From Methanofollis aquaemaris (lineage in GTDB: Archaea; Halobacteriota; Methanomicrobia; Methanomicrobiales; Methanofollaceae), in NCBI RefSeq assembly GCF_017357525.1, contig NZ_CP036172.1, forward strand, positions 1,400,561-1,464,560: a stretch of 64,000 nt of DNA, given 5' to 3'. The first letter of the stretch is position 1. Each line of letters opens with the position of its first letter. The notes beneath the pieces were generated by a model, which did not search any database, was not told the DNA's origin, and was given only the letters and a program-made list of their open reading frames with translations. The position numbers and the translations under genes are program-made. Below are positions 1 through 7,605 of this stretch, one piece after another.

Positions 1-139
1 CCAGCGGATTGCCGGTTCTGAAGTTGAGCGGATGCTCGGAATTTTCAAAATGCATGGCCTGAATATCCCCAACCAGCTCGTGCCATACAATATTCTGGAC
101 GACGGCCTCGAACTCTCCACCACCAAACGGGTGGTCTGA
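1..139 (+). CDS. C-terminal fragment of a protein, possibly a RecA/KaiC-type ATPase
   Basis: An open frame enters from the left edge (codons begin at base 2) and ends at TGA 137-139, giving 45 residues. The pattern KMHG...VPYNI.DDGLELSTT resembles the last beta strands of RecA/KaiC-like (RAD55 family) ATPases, where a KM-x-G segment is followed by a P-F/Y-x-I-x-DxGI stretch. That assignment is a memory-based inference from a short tail. The start and catalytic core lie outside the window. It could equally belong to another family. Confidence 0.5.
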   Translation, partial: QRIAGSEVERMLGIFKMHGLNIPNQLVPYNILDDGLELSTTKRVV

Positions 140-179
140 GGTCAGAACCCTCTATTTTTGATTCTGAGCATATCCGACT

Positions 180-365
180 CTGTTGCATTCCTCTTCTGGA
201 GTGACCATGAGGGGCTGCTCACACCCTTGCCCCTCCGTGATGGACCGGCAGAGGACGGGAACCCCCTCTGAACGATTCCCCGCCCGCCTTCCCACCCTAT
301 CTTCATCCCGGGGGTCCGGGGGCAGCGCCCACGGCGCGATGGATGAGGGAAGGCACGTCGATCAG
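180..365. repeat. 186-bp composite intergenic repeat, copy 1
   Basis: This stretch is nearly identical, in the same orientation, to 47731-47916. Both begin CTGTTG.ATTCCTCTTCTGG and end GGCACGTCGATCAG. It contains an inverted GC-rich module (CCTTCCC at 287-293, GGGAAGG at 347-353) found at many other intergenic sites in the window. No convincing gene lies in it. Confidence 0.85.
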
Positions 366-664
366 ACGGCCCGCCCACATATGAGGATAGGTGGGGGCGG
401 CGATTGAGCGGCGTCCTCCCCGCCGCCATGTCGTGAAGAGAGGGAAGGTCACGAGGAGAGGAAGCAAGGATTCCCTCAACACCCAGAAGATTTCCTCAGA
501 ACAATGTTCATCCGGTATGCCTGAGACATACTCCCGGCTCATGCTCGATTCAACAGAGCCAGACAAAAGATCCTGAAGGGTGTGTTGCCGTCCCCGGTTC
601 AATCTTCACGCGAGGGATGGGCGGTCCCCCACAAAGAGATCGGCCCAGAGGATTTTTACACAGC
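366..664. other. Non-coding stretch with a partial repeat module
   Basis: No gene is supported here. The segment 494-525 is a reverse-complement match to the module at 35930-35961 (both carry a CTCA-GCATACCG...TTGTTC core). The phrase TCAACAGAGCCAGA near 551-565 recurs near 48069-48084, after the other copy of the 186-bp repeat, so the composite element probably extends to about 565. Confidence 0.5.
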
Positions 665-1567
665 TTATTTTTCGTATTCAGGCCTGAGCCGATCGGCCGC
701 CTTCGTCATGGCTGTGAGTTTCTGGAAGGCCACCTCGCGCTCAAGCATACGGAGTCCGCAGTCAGGATCGACGAGCATGTTCTCGGCACCGAAGAGATCG
801 ATCCCCTTCTGGAGACGTTTCTCGACGGTCTCGATACTCTCGACACCGGGGTCGGCCGAGGCGATGCACCCGTAGCCGATCGGGCGCCCTCTGAGATCTT
901 TTCCCGAGAGGATCTCAAGGTTCTCCTGGTTTTCCGAGAACTCAAAGTCGAAGACGGAGACCTGGGTCTTGAGCACCTCGTCGACGACCTCACCAAGGTT
1001 CCCGCAGACATGGAGGCAGGAGGGGATCCTGAGGACCGAGGCGATGAGGTCGACCGCCTGCCGGCCGACCGCAAGGTCCGCGGCGCCGGTCGAAAAGATC
1101 GGTTCGTCGATCTGGACCATCGTCACCCCCGCGGCTTCAAGGGCCCGCGCCTCCGAAACCAGTGCCTGGGCCAGGTCAAGGACCAGTTCCTCCCTGCCGC
1201 GGTAATTCGGGGTCTCGATCCGCAACCCATGGGCAAGAGTGGAGGGACCGGTGATGATCCCCTTCACCTTAGCATGTTGGGAGAGCGCATATTTTGTATC
1301 GGCAACGGTGAGGGGCTTTGCCGGCGGCTGGACCCGCCCCACGACGCTCTGCCCCTTGATCCCGGGCAGGTGGGAGACAAAGGCGGTGATCATGTCGCCC
1401 CGCACCTGCCCGTCAGAGATGATGTCCACCCCGGCCCTGACCTGGTCGGCGACCGCTGTCTCGACCGCACCCCTGAGCGGGTCGAGAAGCGAGCGCAGAC
1501 CCCCGGTCTTCACGACCGGGTAACTCCCGACAACGGTCGTCGGCAGAACCTTGGTGATAAAGTTCAT
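665..1567 (-). CDS. metE: Archaeal MetE-type methionine synthase (methylcobamide:homocysteine methyltransferase)
   Basis: The 300-residue product corresponds to the catalytic C-terminal barrel of cobalamin-independent methionine synthase without the N-terminal half, the form found in methanogens. Those enzymes take the methyl group from a methylated corrinoid rather than from polyglutamyl folate. Zinc ligands expected for the family are visible as His186-x-Cys188 (HVCG) and Cys270 (DPDCG). A GSYP motif stands at 14-17 and an IDEP motif near 153-156. The start ATG overlaps the aspS stop (ATGA), so the two genes are co-transcribed and probably translationally coupled, aspS first. Confidence 0.85.
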   Translation of the reverse strand: MNFITKVLPTTVVGSYPVVKTGGLRSLLDPLRGAVETAVADQVRAGVDIISDGQVRGDMITAFVSHLPGIKGQSVVGRVQPPAKPLTVADTKYALSQHAKVKGIITGPSTLAHGLRIETPNYRGREELVLDLAQALVSEARALEAAGVTMVQIDEPIFSTGAADLAVGRQAVDLIASVLRIPSCLHVCGNLGEVVDEVLKTQVSVFDFEFSENQENLEILSGKDLRGRPIGYGCIASADPGVESIETVEKRLQKGIDLFGAENMLVDPDCGLRMLEREVAFQKLTAMTKAADRLRPEYEK

Positions 1568-2853
1568 GGCACTACTCTGTGTCTGTCACGCGGGAAGAGC
1601 ACGGCCTCCCTGATATTTTTGAGACCGAGCATCGTCATGATCACCCGCTCCATACCCAGGCCCCAACCCGCGTGCGGGGGCATCCCGTACTTGAACGGTC
1701 TGAGGTAGAACTCGAAGCTCTCAGGGCTTAACCCCTTCGCTTTGATCTGCTCGACGAGCAGGTCGTGCTGGTGGATACGCTGAGCACCGGAGGAGAGTTC
1801 CATCCTGGGGTGCATCATGTCGAAGGCCCTGCAGATGGAGGGGTCGTCCTCGTACGGCATGGCATAGTACGGCTTGATCGCCGTAGGCCAGTCGGTGATG
1901 AAGTAGTGCTGACCCATCTCCTCACCGATCGCTCTCTCGGCCGCGGTCGAGAGGTCGTCCCCGTACTTGATCGGCTCGTCCACCTTTGCGGCGGCGATCT
2001 CGATCGCCTCGGCGTATGGGAGTCTCGGGAACGGCGTTGTCAGAACCTCAAGTTCGACGCCGAGGTCGGCGAGGGCGTCGGCACACCGGTCGGCGACGGT
2101 GGCGTACAGGTGGGCAACCAGGTCTTCGAGGAGGACCATCACGTCTTTGTCGTCGGCGAACGAGACCTCGACATCGATGGAGGTGGCCTCGTTGAGATGC
2201 CTGACCGTGTTGTGCTCCTCGGCCCGGAAGATCGGCCCGACCTCGAAGACCTTCTCGAACCCGCCGGCCATCATCATCTGCTTGTAGAGTTGAGGGCTCT
2301 GGTTGAGGAAGGCCTCCTTCTCAAAGTAGGCGATCGGGAAGAGTTCGGTCCCGCCCTCGGTCGCTGCGGCGACAACCTTGGGGGTGGCGATGTTGTAGAA
2401 CCCGCGCTGGCTGAGGAAGTCGTAGGTGGCGGTGGTGACGGTGCTGCGGATCTTGAAGATCGCAGCGACTCTCGGCTTCCTCACGTCGAGGAACCTGGCG
2501 TCGAGCCTGGTGTCCAGGTCGGCCGGCACCTTCTCCACGACATCGAGAGGAAGAGGAGTGGCGCAGGGCGAGACGATCTCAAAGGTTTCGGGAGTGATCT
2601 CTCTGCCCCCCGGTGCCTTGGCGATGGCCTTGACCGGTCCGGCGACCCGGACGACCGACTCTCTGGAGACCTCCTTCGCAGCCTGGAGGACTGTCTCGGA
2701 TGCCTTCTTCTTGACAACGGTCGTCTGGACGATCCCGGTCCTGTCGCGGATGAGGAAGAAGGTGAGACCGCCGAGGTCACGGATCTCGTGGACCCAGCCC
2801 ATGACCTCTGCTCGCTCTGTTTCTGGTGTTACCTCGCTGATTGGGACGCGCAT
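1564..2853 (-). CDS. aspS: Aspartyl-tRNA synthetase, archaeal, probably non-discriminating
   Basis: The 429-residue class II synthetase attaches Asp to tRNA. It has an N-terminal OB-fold anticodon-binding domain (about 1-100), motif 2 around FRAEEHNTVRHLNEA and motif 3 near GWGLGMERV. At the position of Trp26 of discriminating Thermococcus AspRS this protein has His22 (GWVHE), and at the position of Lys85 it has Pro81 (KAPGG). Those two replacements are the reported signature of enzymes that also charge tRNA-Asn. Asp-tRNA-Asn would then be amidated by GatCAB, not seen here. Length and start fit archaeal AspRS. Confidence 0.95.
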   Translation of the reverse strand: MRVPISEVTPETERAEVMGWVHEIRDLGGLTFFLIRDRTGIVQTTVVKKKASETVLQAAKEVSRESVVRVAGPVKAIAKAPGGREITPETFEIVSPCATPLPLDVVEKVPADLDTRLDARFLDVRKPRVAAIFKIRSTVTTATYDFLSQRGFYNIATPKVVAAATEGGTELFPIAYFEKEAFLNQSPQLYKQMMMAGGFEKVFEVGPIFRAEEHNTVRHLNEATSIDVEVSFADDKDVMVLLEDLVAHLYATVADRCADALADLGVELEVLTTPFPRLPYAEAIEIAAAKVDEPIKYGDDLSTAAERAIGEEMGQHYFITDWPTAIKPYYAMPYEDDPSICRAFDMMHPRMELSSGAQRIHQHDLLVEQIKAKGLSPESFEFYLRPFKYGMPPHAGWGLGMERVIMTMLGLKNIREAVLFPRDRHRVVP

Positions 2854-2922
2854 GTATAATCCTGTATTTATTGGGACGGGGGGGATATGGTCTTTATGAT
2901 AGAGGGAACGACCCGGTGTGGG

Positions 2923-3264
2923 TCAGGTCTCCTCAAGAAAAGAAAGCGCCCTGCCGCCCGCCGGGGTGAGCGAGTAGATGATCCAGGTGCCCTGCTGTTC
3001 GCCTGTGATCAGGTCGGCTTTTTTGAGCACATTGAGGTGATAGGAGAGGCGTGAGTCGGCGATCCCGAGCACCTCACGGATCACACAGACACAGAGGGGT
3101 CCGGGAGCCAGGAGGAGGAGGATCTTCAAGCGCATCGGGTCTGCAAGGGCCTTGAATCGGCCGGAGAGATGGTCGAGATCGTCATCGTCAGGGATCAGGC
3201 CCTTAAGTCCTTCGATACCGCCGATCTTTGCAAGGTCATCTTCAAGAGGTTCGGGAATTGCCAT
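2923..3264 (-). CDS. arsR: ArsR-family metal(loid)-responsive repressor
   Basis: The 113-residue winged-helix protein has the ArsR core ALADPMRLKIL...SYHLNVLKKADLI. A Cys58-Val-Cys60 pair sits just before the recognition helix, the position of the ELCVCDL arsenite/antimonite site of classical ArsR. A short acidic N-terminal extension precedes the DNA-binding domain. The gene diverges from the Cys-rich peptide/permease operon starting at 3360. Two inverted repeats lie in the shared promoter region, one next to its own start and one over the likely transcription start of the operon. Arsenic, antimony or a related thiophilic ion is the inferred inducer. Confidence 0.9.
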   Translation of the reverse strand: MAIPEPLEDDLAKIGGIEGLKGLIPDDDDLDHLSGRFKALADPMRLKILLLLAPGPLCVCVIREVLGIADSRLSYHLNVLKKADLITGEQQGTWIIYSLTPAGGRALSFLEET

Positions 3265-3269
3265 GGTCT

Positions 3270-3289
3270 ATTTCAAAATGATATGAAAT
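3270..3289. promoter_or_regulatory. Inverted repeat next to arsR start, candidate operator
   Basis: ATTTCA at 3270-3275 and TGAAAT at 3284-3289 form a 6-bp dyad with an 8-bp spacer, six bases upstream of the arsR start codon. It shares the TTTCA half-site with the stronger palindrome at 3324-3341, consistent with autoregulation by ArsR. Confidence 0.55.
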
Positions 3290-3323
3290 GGGTAACTCTA
3301 TATAGGTTCGGGCCATGACATTA

Positions 3324-3341
3324 TTTCAACAATTGTTGAAA
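3324..3341. promoter_or_regulatory. Perfect 18-bp palindrome, candidate ArsR operator
   Basis: TTTCAACAATTGTTGAAA is a perfect palindrome. A TATA-like box (CTATATAGG, 3297-3305) stands about 25 bases upstream, so the palindrome covers the expected transcription start of the operon beginning at 3360, an ideal place for repression. It argues against using the upstream ATG at 3315 as start, because the palindrome would then be coding. Confidence 0.65.
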
Positions 3342-3359
3342 CAACAGGAGCAACTGATC

Positions 3360-3506
3360 ATGGACACACCAGAGAAGAACGAGAAGAAATGCGACATCAT
3401 GGGAAAGATCATGGGGGCACTGAAGTCCGAAGGGAGCGGCGGGTGTTGCTGCTGTGGGACGAAGATCATGCCGAAGAGTGAGAAATCAGAAGAGAAAAAG
3501 GAGTAA
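3360..3506 (+). CDS. Small Cys-rich peptide leading the metalloid operon
   Basis: A 48-residue hydrophilic peptide with Cys11 and a four-cysteine run at about 29-32 flanked by glycines (GGCCCCG), then a lysine/glutamate-rich tail. The start at 3360 is preferred over the ATG at 3315 because AGGAG (3346-3350) lies nine bases before it and the upstream region is taken by the operator palindrome. The cysteine cluster suggests binding of a thiophilic metal or metalloid, perhaps as a chaperone for the permease encoded 24 bases downstream. No named family is recognised. Confidence 0.7.
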   Translation: MDTPEKNEKKCDIMGKIMGALKSEGSGGCCCCGTKIMPKSEKSEEKKE

Positions 3507-3530
3507 CGGCACCGGAGCGGGAGCGGGAGC

Positions 3531-4454
3531 GTGGACTTCACATCAGCCATCACGACGGCCGCAGGGTTCTTCGCCGTCATCACTGCAGAACTCGTCCTTC
3601 TCTTCATCGGGATCTCCTTCCTGGTCGGACTCATCCACGAGTACGTCCCTGAAGAGCGGATGCGGCGGGTGCTTGCAGGTCGCGGTCATGGTGCAGGCAA
3701 TTTCATCGGCGCAGGCTTCGGGGCGCTCACCCCCTTCTGCTCATGCTCCACCATCCCGATCCTCCTCGGCCTCCTGGACGCGGGCATCCCCTTCGGCGTG
3801 TGCATGTCCTTCCTCATCGCCTCGCCCCTCCTCAACCCGGTCATCCTCTCCCTCCTCGCGGCGCTGGTCGGCGTCGTCCCGACCGCCATCTACGCGGGGA
3901 TCACCTTCCTGGCGGCGGCCGGGCTCGGCGCCCTCCTCGGGAAACTCGGGTACGAGCGGTATGTCAAAGATGTGATGGTGGAGCGGGACGGGGAGGAGGC
4001 GTGCGCCGGCGGCGCGGAGAGCGGCCACGGCCCCAGGGTCAGGCGGGCACTTGACTTCTCGCTTGCGCTCTTCCGCCACGTCCTCCCGTACCTCGTCCTG
4101 GGCGCCGGGATCGGAGCCTTCATCTACGGGTTCGTCCCCGAAGACTTCATCGTCAACCTCGCCGGCCCTCAGAATCCCCTCGCCATCCCGGTCGCGGCCC
4201 TCATCGGGATCCCGATGTACATCAGGGCCGAGACGATCATCCCGATCTCGGCCGTACTCCTGGAGAAGGGGATGGGTATCGGGGCGGTGATGGCCCTGAT
4301 CATCGGCGGGGCCGGGGCAAGCATCCCTGAGGTGACCCTGCTCTCGGCGATCTTCGAACGGCGCCTGGTCGGCGTCTTCGTCGGGGTAATTCTCACCGTC
4401 GCCATCGCCACCGGCATCGCCTTCTCCATCCTCGCAGCAGGAGGAGTGCTCTAA
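3531..4454 (+). CDS. ArsP-like permease (DUF318/PF03773), first copy
   Basis: A 307-residue integral membrane protein with about eight hydrophobic segments. The PFCSCSTIP motif (Cys70, Cys72) matches the conserved cysteine motif of the DUF318/ArsP permease family, whose characterised members export trivalent organoarsenicals. A second hydrophobic half follows a soluble loop at about 150-170. The start is GTG at 3531 after a GGGAG site. It lies between the Cys-rich peptide and a second permease of the same family, so the two may work as a pair or carry different substrates. The substrate is inferred only from family and context. Confidence 0.85.
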   Translation: MDFTSAITTAAGFFAVITAELVLLFIGISFLVGLIHEYVPEERMRRVLAGRGHGAGNFIGAGFGALTPFCSCSTIPILLGLLDAGIPFGVCMSFLIASPLLNPVILSLLAALVGVVPTAIYAGITFLAAAGLGALLGKLGYERYVKDVMVERDGEEACAGGAESGHGPRVRRALDFSLALFRHVLPYLVLGAGIGAFIYGFVPEDFIVNLAGPQNPLAIPVAALIGIPMYIRAETIIPISAVLLEKGMGIGAVMALIIGGAGASIPEVTLLSAIFERRLVGVFVGVILTVAIATGIAFSILAAGGVL

Positions 4455-4489
4455 AATATCCATAGACAGAACCAGGAGAGAAAACAGTC

Positions 4490-5557
4490 ATGACAGACCC
4501 AATCACCGGCGCCCTCCTTGCAGGCGCCGACACACTCATCGGTTATCTCGCAGAACACGTCCTCACCTGCCTGGTCCCGGCCTTCTTCATCGCGGGAGCG
4601 ATCGCCGCCTTTGTGAAGAAGGACGCGATCCTGAAGTACTTCAGTCCTGACGCCAAGAAGAGCGTCAGTTACGGGATCGCATCGATCTCGGGAACGGTGC
4701 TCGCCGTCTGCTCGTGTACGATCCTCCCGATGTTCGCCGGGATCTACAAAAAAGGGAGCGGCATCGGACCGGCGATCACCTTCCTGTACGCGGGCCCGGC
4801 GATCAACGTGCTTGCAATCATCTACACCGCGAAAGTGCTCGGCTTCGACCTCGGCCTGGCCAGGGCGATCTCGGCCGTGCTTCTTGCCATCGTCATCGGC
4901 CTCATCATGGCGGCGATCTTCAGGAAGCACGACGAGACAGTGAGGGCGACGGCACCGGCGCGGGCCTACGGGAGCGACGGAGACGAGCGGCCGCGCTGGG
5001 CGACCCTCGGGTTCTTCGCCGCGCTCGTCGGCATCCTCATCGTCGGGGCCTCGCAACTCCCCTGGACAATCAAGTTCCCGGTCGTCTACCTCCTCACCCT
5101 CGGCGTCGCCGTCCTGCTCATCTACTTCTTCGAGCGCGACGAGGTGACCGACTGGGGCTACGAGACCTGGGATCTGACAAAAAAGATCTTCCCGATCCTG
5201 TTGATCGGTACCTTTGCCCTGGGGATGCTCGCCTATTTCCTCCCGCCCGAGACCTTCGCCCCGTACTTCGGGGAGACCTCGATCGGGTCGACCCTGCTTG
5301 CCGCAGTGGTCGGCGGGATCCTGTACATGCCCACCCTCCTGGAGGTCCCGATCATCGGCACGACCTTCGGCTACACCTCAGGCGTGATGGCCGGCGGGCC
5401 CGCGCTCGCGCTCCTCCTTGCCGGGCCGAGCGTGAGTCTGCCCTCGCTGATGGTCATCTACCGGGTGATGGGGGCGAAGAAGACGGCCGTGTACGCCGTG
5501 CTCGTCATCCTCTTCTCGGCCCTGGCCGGGTTCGTGTACGGCACCATCGTGGGGTAG
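4490..5557 (+). CDS. ArsP-like permease (DUF318/PF03773), second copy
   Basis: A 355-residue membrane protein of the same family as the preceding gene but only distantly similar. The signature is VCSCTILPMF (Cys74, Cys76), followed by FLYAGPAINVLA. A charged loop at about 140-165 separates two hydrophobic halves. Its distance of 35 bases from the previous stop and 3 bases to the next start fits one operon. Two DUF318 paralogues side by side are common in bacterial and archaeal gene sets of this type; the transported species is not established by sequence. Confidence 0.85.
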   Translation: MTDPITGALLAGADTLIGYLAEHVLTCLVPAFFIAGAIAAFVKKDAILKYFSPDAKKSVSYGIASISGTVLAVCSCTILPMFAGIYKKGSGIGPAITFLYAGPAINVLAIIYTAKVLGFDLGLARAISAVLLAIVIGLIMAAIFRKHDETVRATAPARAYGSDGDERPRWATLGFFAALVGILIVGASQLPWTIKFPVVYLLTLGVAVLLIYFFERDEVTDWGYETWDLTKKIFPILLIGTFALGMLAYFLPPETFAPYFGETSIGSTLLAAVVGGILYMPTLLEVPIIGTTFGYTSGVMAGGPALALLLAGPSVSLPSLMVIYRVMGAKKTAVYAVLVILFSALAGFVYGTIVG

Positions 5558-5560
5558 ATC

Positions 5561-5830
5561 ATGAAAGAAGACAAACCATGCTGTGCAGCAGAGGCCCTCA
5601 GACGCATCAGACAGGTGGACGTCGGGGGCATCGTCGTCGGGCTTTCGATGCTCGATAAGGTGATCGCAGACGTGGAAGCGCTCGGGATCACCTCGGAGCC
5701 CGGACTCACCGAAGAGTTGGTGAAGCGAACAAAGATCTACAACTATATCCCGAAGAGCGCGGAGCAGATGTACGGTGAAGCGCTCCTCGGAATCTATCAA
5801 AAAGAGGCGAACAACCATGGTAAAGATTGA
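5561..5830 (+). CDS. Small conserved-looking protein of unknown function in the metalloid operon
   Basis: An 89-residue soluble protein with a CC pair at residues 7-8, a hydrophobic central segment (GGIVVGLSMLDKVI) and a C-terminal part rich in Tyr (KIYNYIP...MYGEALLGIY). It begins three bases after the second permease gene and its end overlaps the thioredoxin start by 14 bases, so it is co-translated with the operon. I do not recognise a named family. The paired cysteines and the position suggest a small redox or metal-binding partner. Confidence 0.65.
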   Translation: MKEDKPCCAAEALRRIRQVDVGGIVVGLSMLDKVIADVEALGITSEPGLTEELVKRTKIYNYIPKSAEQMYGEALLGIYQKEANNHGKD

Positions 5831-6059
5831 AGTGTTTGGCACAGGCTGCGCAAAGTGCAAGCGGACGGCAAAGAATGTTGAGAAGGCGGTGGCCGAGACG
5901 GGTGTCCAGGCCGAGGTTGTCAAGGTCGAGGAGATCAACGCGATCACCGACCGCGGCGTCATGCTCACCCCGGCCCTTGCGGTCGACGGCGAGATGAAGG
6001 TCGAGGGCCGCGTCCCGACGGTCGACGAGATCAAGGAGATCCTCTCGGAGGTGGCCTGA
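5817..6059 (+). CDS. Thioredoxin-like small redox protein (TM0996/MTH895 type)
   Basis: An 80-residue protein with a single thioredoxin-fold domain. It starts VKIEVFGTGCAKCKRT, placing the redox pair Cys11-x-x-Cys14 after the first strand, and continues with the cis-proline segment MLTPALAVDG. This is the compact glutaredoxin-like family common in methanogens. The start at 5817 is chosen because the fold begins exactly there; an upstream in-frame ATG at 5775 would add 14 basic residues overlapping the previous gene. It could reduce the ArsC-like enzyme encoded at 6932, or the cysteine-rich partners, but this is contextual inference. Confidence 0.9.
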   Translation: MVKIEVFGTGCAKCKRTAKNVEKAVAETGVQAEVVKVEEINAITDRGVMLTPALAVDGEMKVEGRVPTVDEIKEILSEVA

Positions 6060-6511
6060 TGGCGGAGTGCAGCTGCGGGTGCGGCGGCGGCGAGGGCGAG
6101 GGACCGAAGCGGATCATCTTCGCCTGCGCCGGCGCCTCCAATGTCGGGCAGATCACCAACCTCGCCGCGATCCAGCTCGCGGTCGAGGGCTTCGGCAGCC
6201 CGGCCTGCACGGCGCAGCTCGCCACCGGGGCCGGGCCGGTGAAGACAAAGTGCGGCGAGGCCGACGAGGTCGTCGTCCTCGACGGTTGCCCGGTCGCCTG
6301 CGCCTCGAAGATTGCCGAGGCCCAGGGGATCGCACCCGACCAGGTGATCATCGTCACCAAAGAAGGGGTCGCCAAGTCCTCTGACCTCGCCATCTCGGAC
6401 GAGGAGATCGAGTGCATCGTCTCCGCGGCCTGGGAAGGGAAGGGAAAGCCAGGGCAGCAGGAAAACTGCGGCTGTGGCGGGGGCTGCGGCTGCGGCTGTA
6501 ACGAGGAGTGA
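6059..6511 (+). CDS. DGC-domain putative zinc-binding protein, first copy
   Basis: A 150-residue protein with the Asp-Gly-Cys signature of the DGC family (PF08859) at residues 75-77 (VLDGCPVACA) and an N-terminal FACAGASNVGQ segment. Both termini carry additional Cys/Gly clusters (CSCGCGGG at the start, CGCGGGCGCGC at the end) that the short paralogue downstream lacks. They resemble metal- or cluster-binding tails. Its start codon shares a base with the thioredoxin stop (TGATG). The biochemical role of DGC proteins is not established; their cysteines are thought to bind zinc. Confidence 0.8.
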   Translation: MAECSCGCGGGEGEGPKRIIFACAGASNVGQITNLAAIQLAVEGFGSPACTAQLATGAGPVKTKCGEADEVVVLDGCPVACASKIAEAQGIAPDQVIIVTKEGVAKSSDLAISDEEIECIVSAAWEGKGKPGQQENCGCGGGCGCGCNEE

Positions 6512-6517
6512 ACCTCC

Positions 6518-6853
6518 ATGGACGGCGTGGTGCTGGTGACCTGTTCGGGCGTCTCAAACACCGGAAAGTTGACGACGCAGGCGGCGGCGACCTTCAGGCA
6601 GCGCCACCCCTCGGCCCTCGATGACGTCGTCCAGGCCGGAGACCTGGCACCGGCGGCCGTCCCTGCGGGCGGTCGGGTGATCGCCCTCGACGGCTGCACC
6701 GACGCCTGCGGACGAAAGAAACTCGTAAATCTCGGGATCGTGCCTGACGTCCATATCGTGGCGACCGATCTCGGGGTCGTCAAGAACGGTATGGCAGAGG
6801 TGCGGTACGACGAGATCGCACGGGTCGTTGCAGTTCTGCGGGAGACGGTCTGA
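6518..6853 (+). CDS. DGC-domain putative zinc-binding protein, second copy
   Basis: A 111-residue paralogue of the preceding gene without the Cys/Gly tails. It has VTCSGVSNTGKLT near the N-terminus and ALDGCTDACGRK at about 56-67, the same two cysteine motifs. It begins six bases after the previous stop, so the pair arose by duplication or forms a heteromer. It is the last gene before a 78-base gap leading to the ArsC-like gene. Confidence 0.8.
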   Translation: MDGVVLVTCSGVSNTGKLTTQAAATFRQRHPSALDDVVQAGDLAPAAVPAGGRVIALDGCTDACGRKKLVNLGIVPDVHIVATDLGVVKNGMAEVRYDEIARVVAVLRETV

Positions 6854-6931
6854 GAAGGGCCGTCGCCGTTCATCTCTCTTTTCTCGCAGGAGAGGCGCGA
6901 TTATTATAACAGACCGCGACAAGGGGGGTGC

Positions 6932-7336
6932 ATGAAAGAGAAGGTGCTCTTCATCTGCACCCACAATGCCGCCCGTTCCCAGATGGCCGAGGGGTATCTG
7001 AGGGGGCGCTATGGGGAGCGGTACGAGGTATATTCTGCCGGCACCGCCCCCGCCGAAGAGATCGACCCGAGGGCCGTGACGGTGATGGCCGAGATCGGGA
7101 TCGACCTCTCCGGCCAGGAGACAAAGGCCCTCTCGGTCTATTTTCATCAGGAGATGGACTTTGTGGTGACCGTCTGCGAGGGAGGGATCTGCCCGATGTT
7201 TCCCTGGGCAAAGACCGTCATCCACGAGGAGTTCCCCGACCCGCGGGCCTTTTCCGGGAGCGATGATGAGGTGCTCGACGGGTTCAGAAAGGTGAGAGAC
7301 GATATCATCAGGTGGATCGACGGGCGGTTCGGGTGA
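6932..7336 (+). CDS. arsC: ArsC-like arsenate reductase / low-molecular-weight phosphatase family
   Basis: A 134-residue protein with the P-loop C-x5-R at Cys9-Arg15 (CTHNAARSQ) used by low-molecular-weight tyrosine phosphatases and thioredoxin-coupled arsenate reductases. Cys82 and Cys87 in VCEGGICPMFPW match the second and third redox cysteines of that arsenate reductase class, and a DPR segment supplies the general acid. GGGGGGTG precedes the ATG. The enzyme would convert arsenate to arsenite, using the operon's thioredoxin as reductant. Placement downstream of ArsR, permeases and thioredoxin supports the reductase reading over a protein phosphatase. Confidence 0.85.
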   Translation: MKEKVLFICTHNAARSQMAEGYLRGRYGERYEVYSAGTAPAEEIDPRAVTVMAEIGIDLSGQETKALSVYFHQEMDFVVTVCEGGICPMFPWAKTVIHEEFPDPRAFSGSDDEVLDGFRKVRDDIIRWIDGRFG

Positions 7337-7605
7337 ACCGGGGCGTCGGGAGGGGGAGGGATTTTCGATGTGCATGGCCGAGTGTCCCCATAGCCGACTA
7401 CTCGCCATCTCTTCTCTACCCCTACTGGCGGGCGACAGGATTCGGTCGAGAGACGGGGCAACCGTCTCATCTGATCCCCCTGCCGTCCCCCCTCAATCGC
7501 CACACAGTGGGGATTCAGGGAACCCGAACCCCTTATCGCGAGGATAGGAGCGTGCGAGATTCTGCGGATAAATGATATGATTGCTCCCACTTGATCCACT
7601 CCCCC
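7337..7605. other. Spacer between convergent genes
   Basis: A 269-base gap between the ArsC-like gene (plus) and the CDF gene (minus). No gene, long repeat or RNA is seen. It contains short T- and C-rich stretches that could terminate either transcript. Confidence 0.4.

Noticed and set aside
617-1708. Long plus-strand open frame of 363 codons antisense to metE
   Set aside because: Shadow of the real gene in GC-rich DNA; no motif, and it crosses the metE/aspS junction.
1765-2859. 364-codon frame antisense to aspS
   Set aside because: Low-complexity Gly/Asp/Val/Arg composition typical of antisense frames over GC-rich genes.
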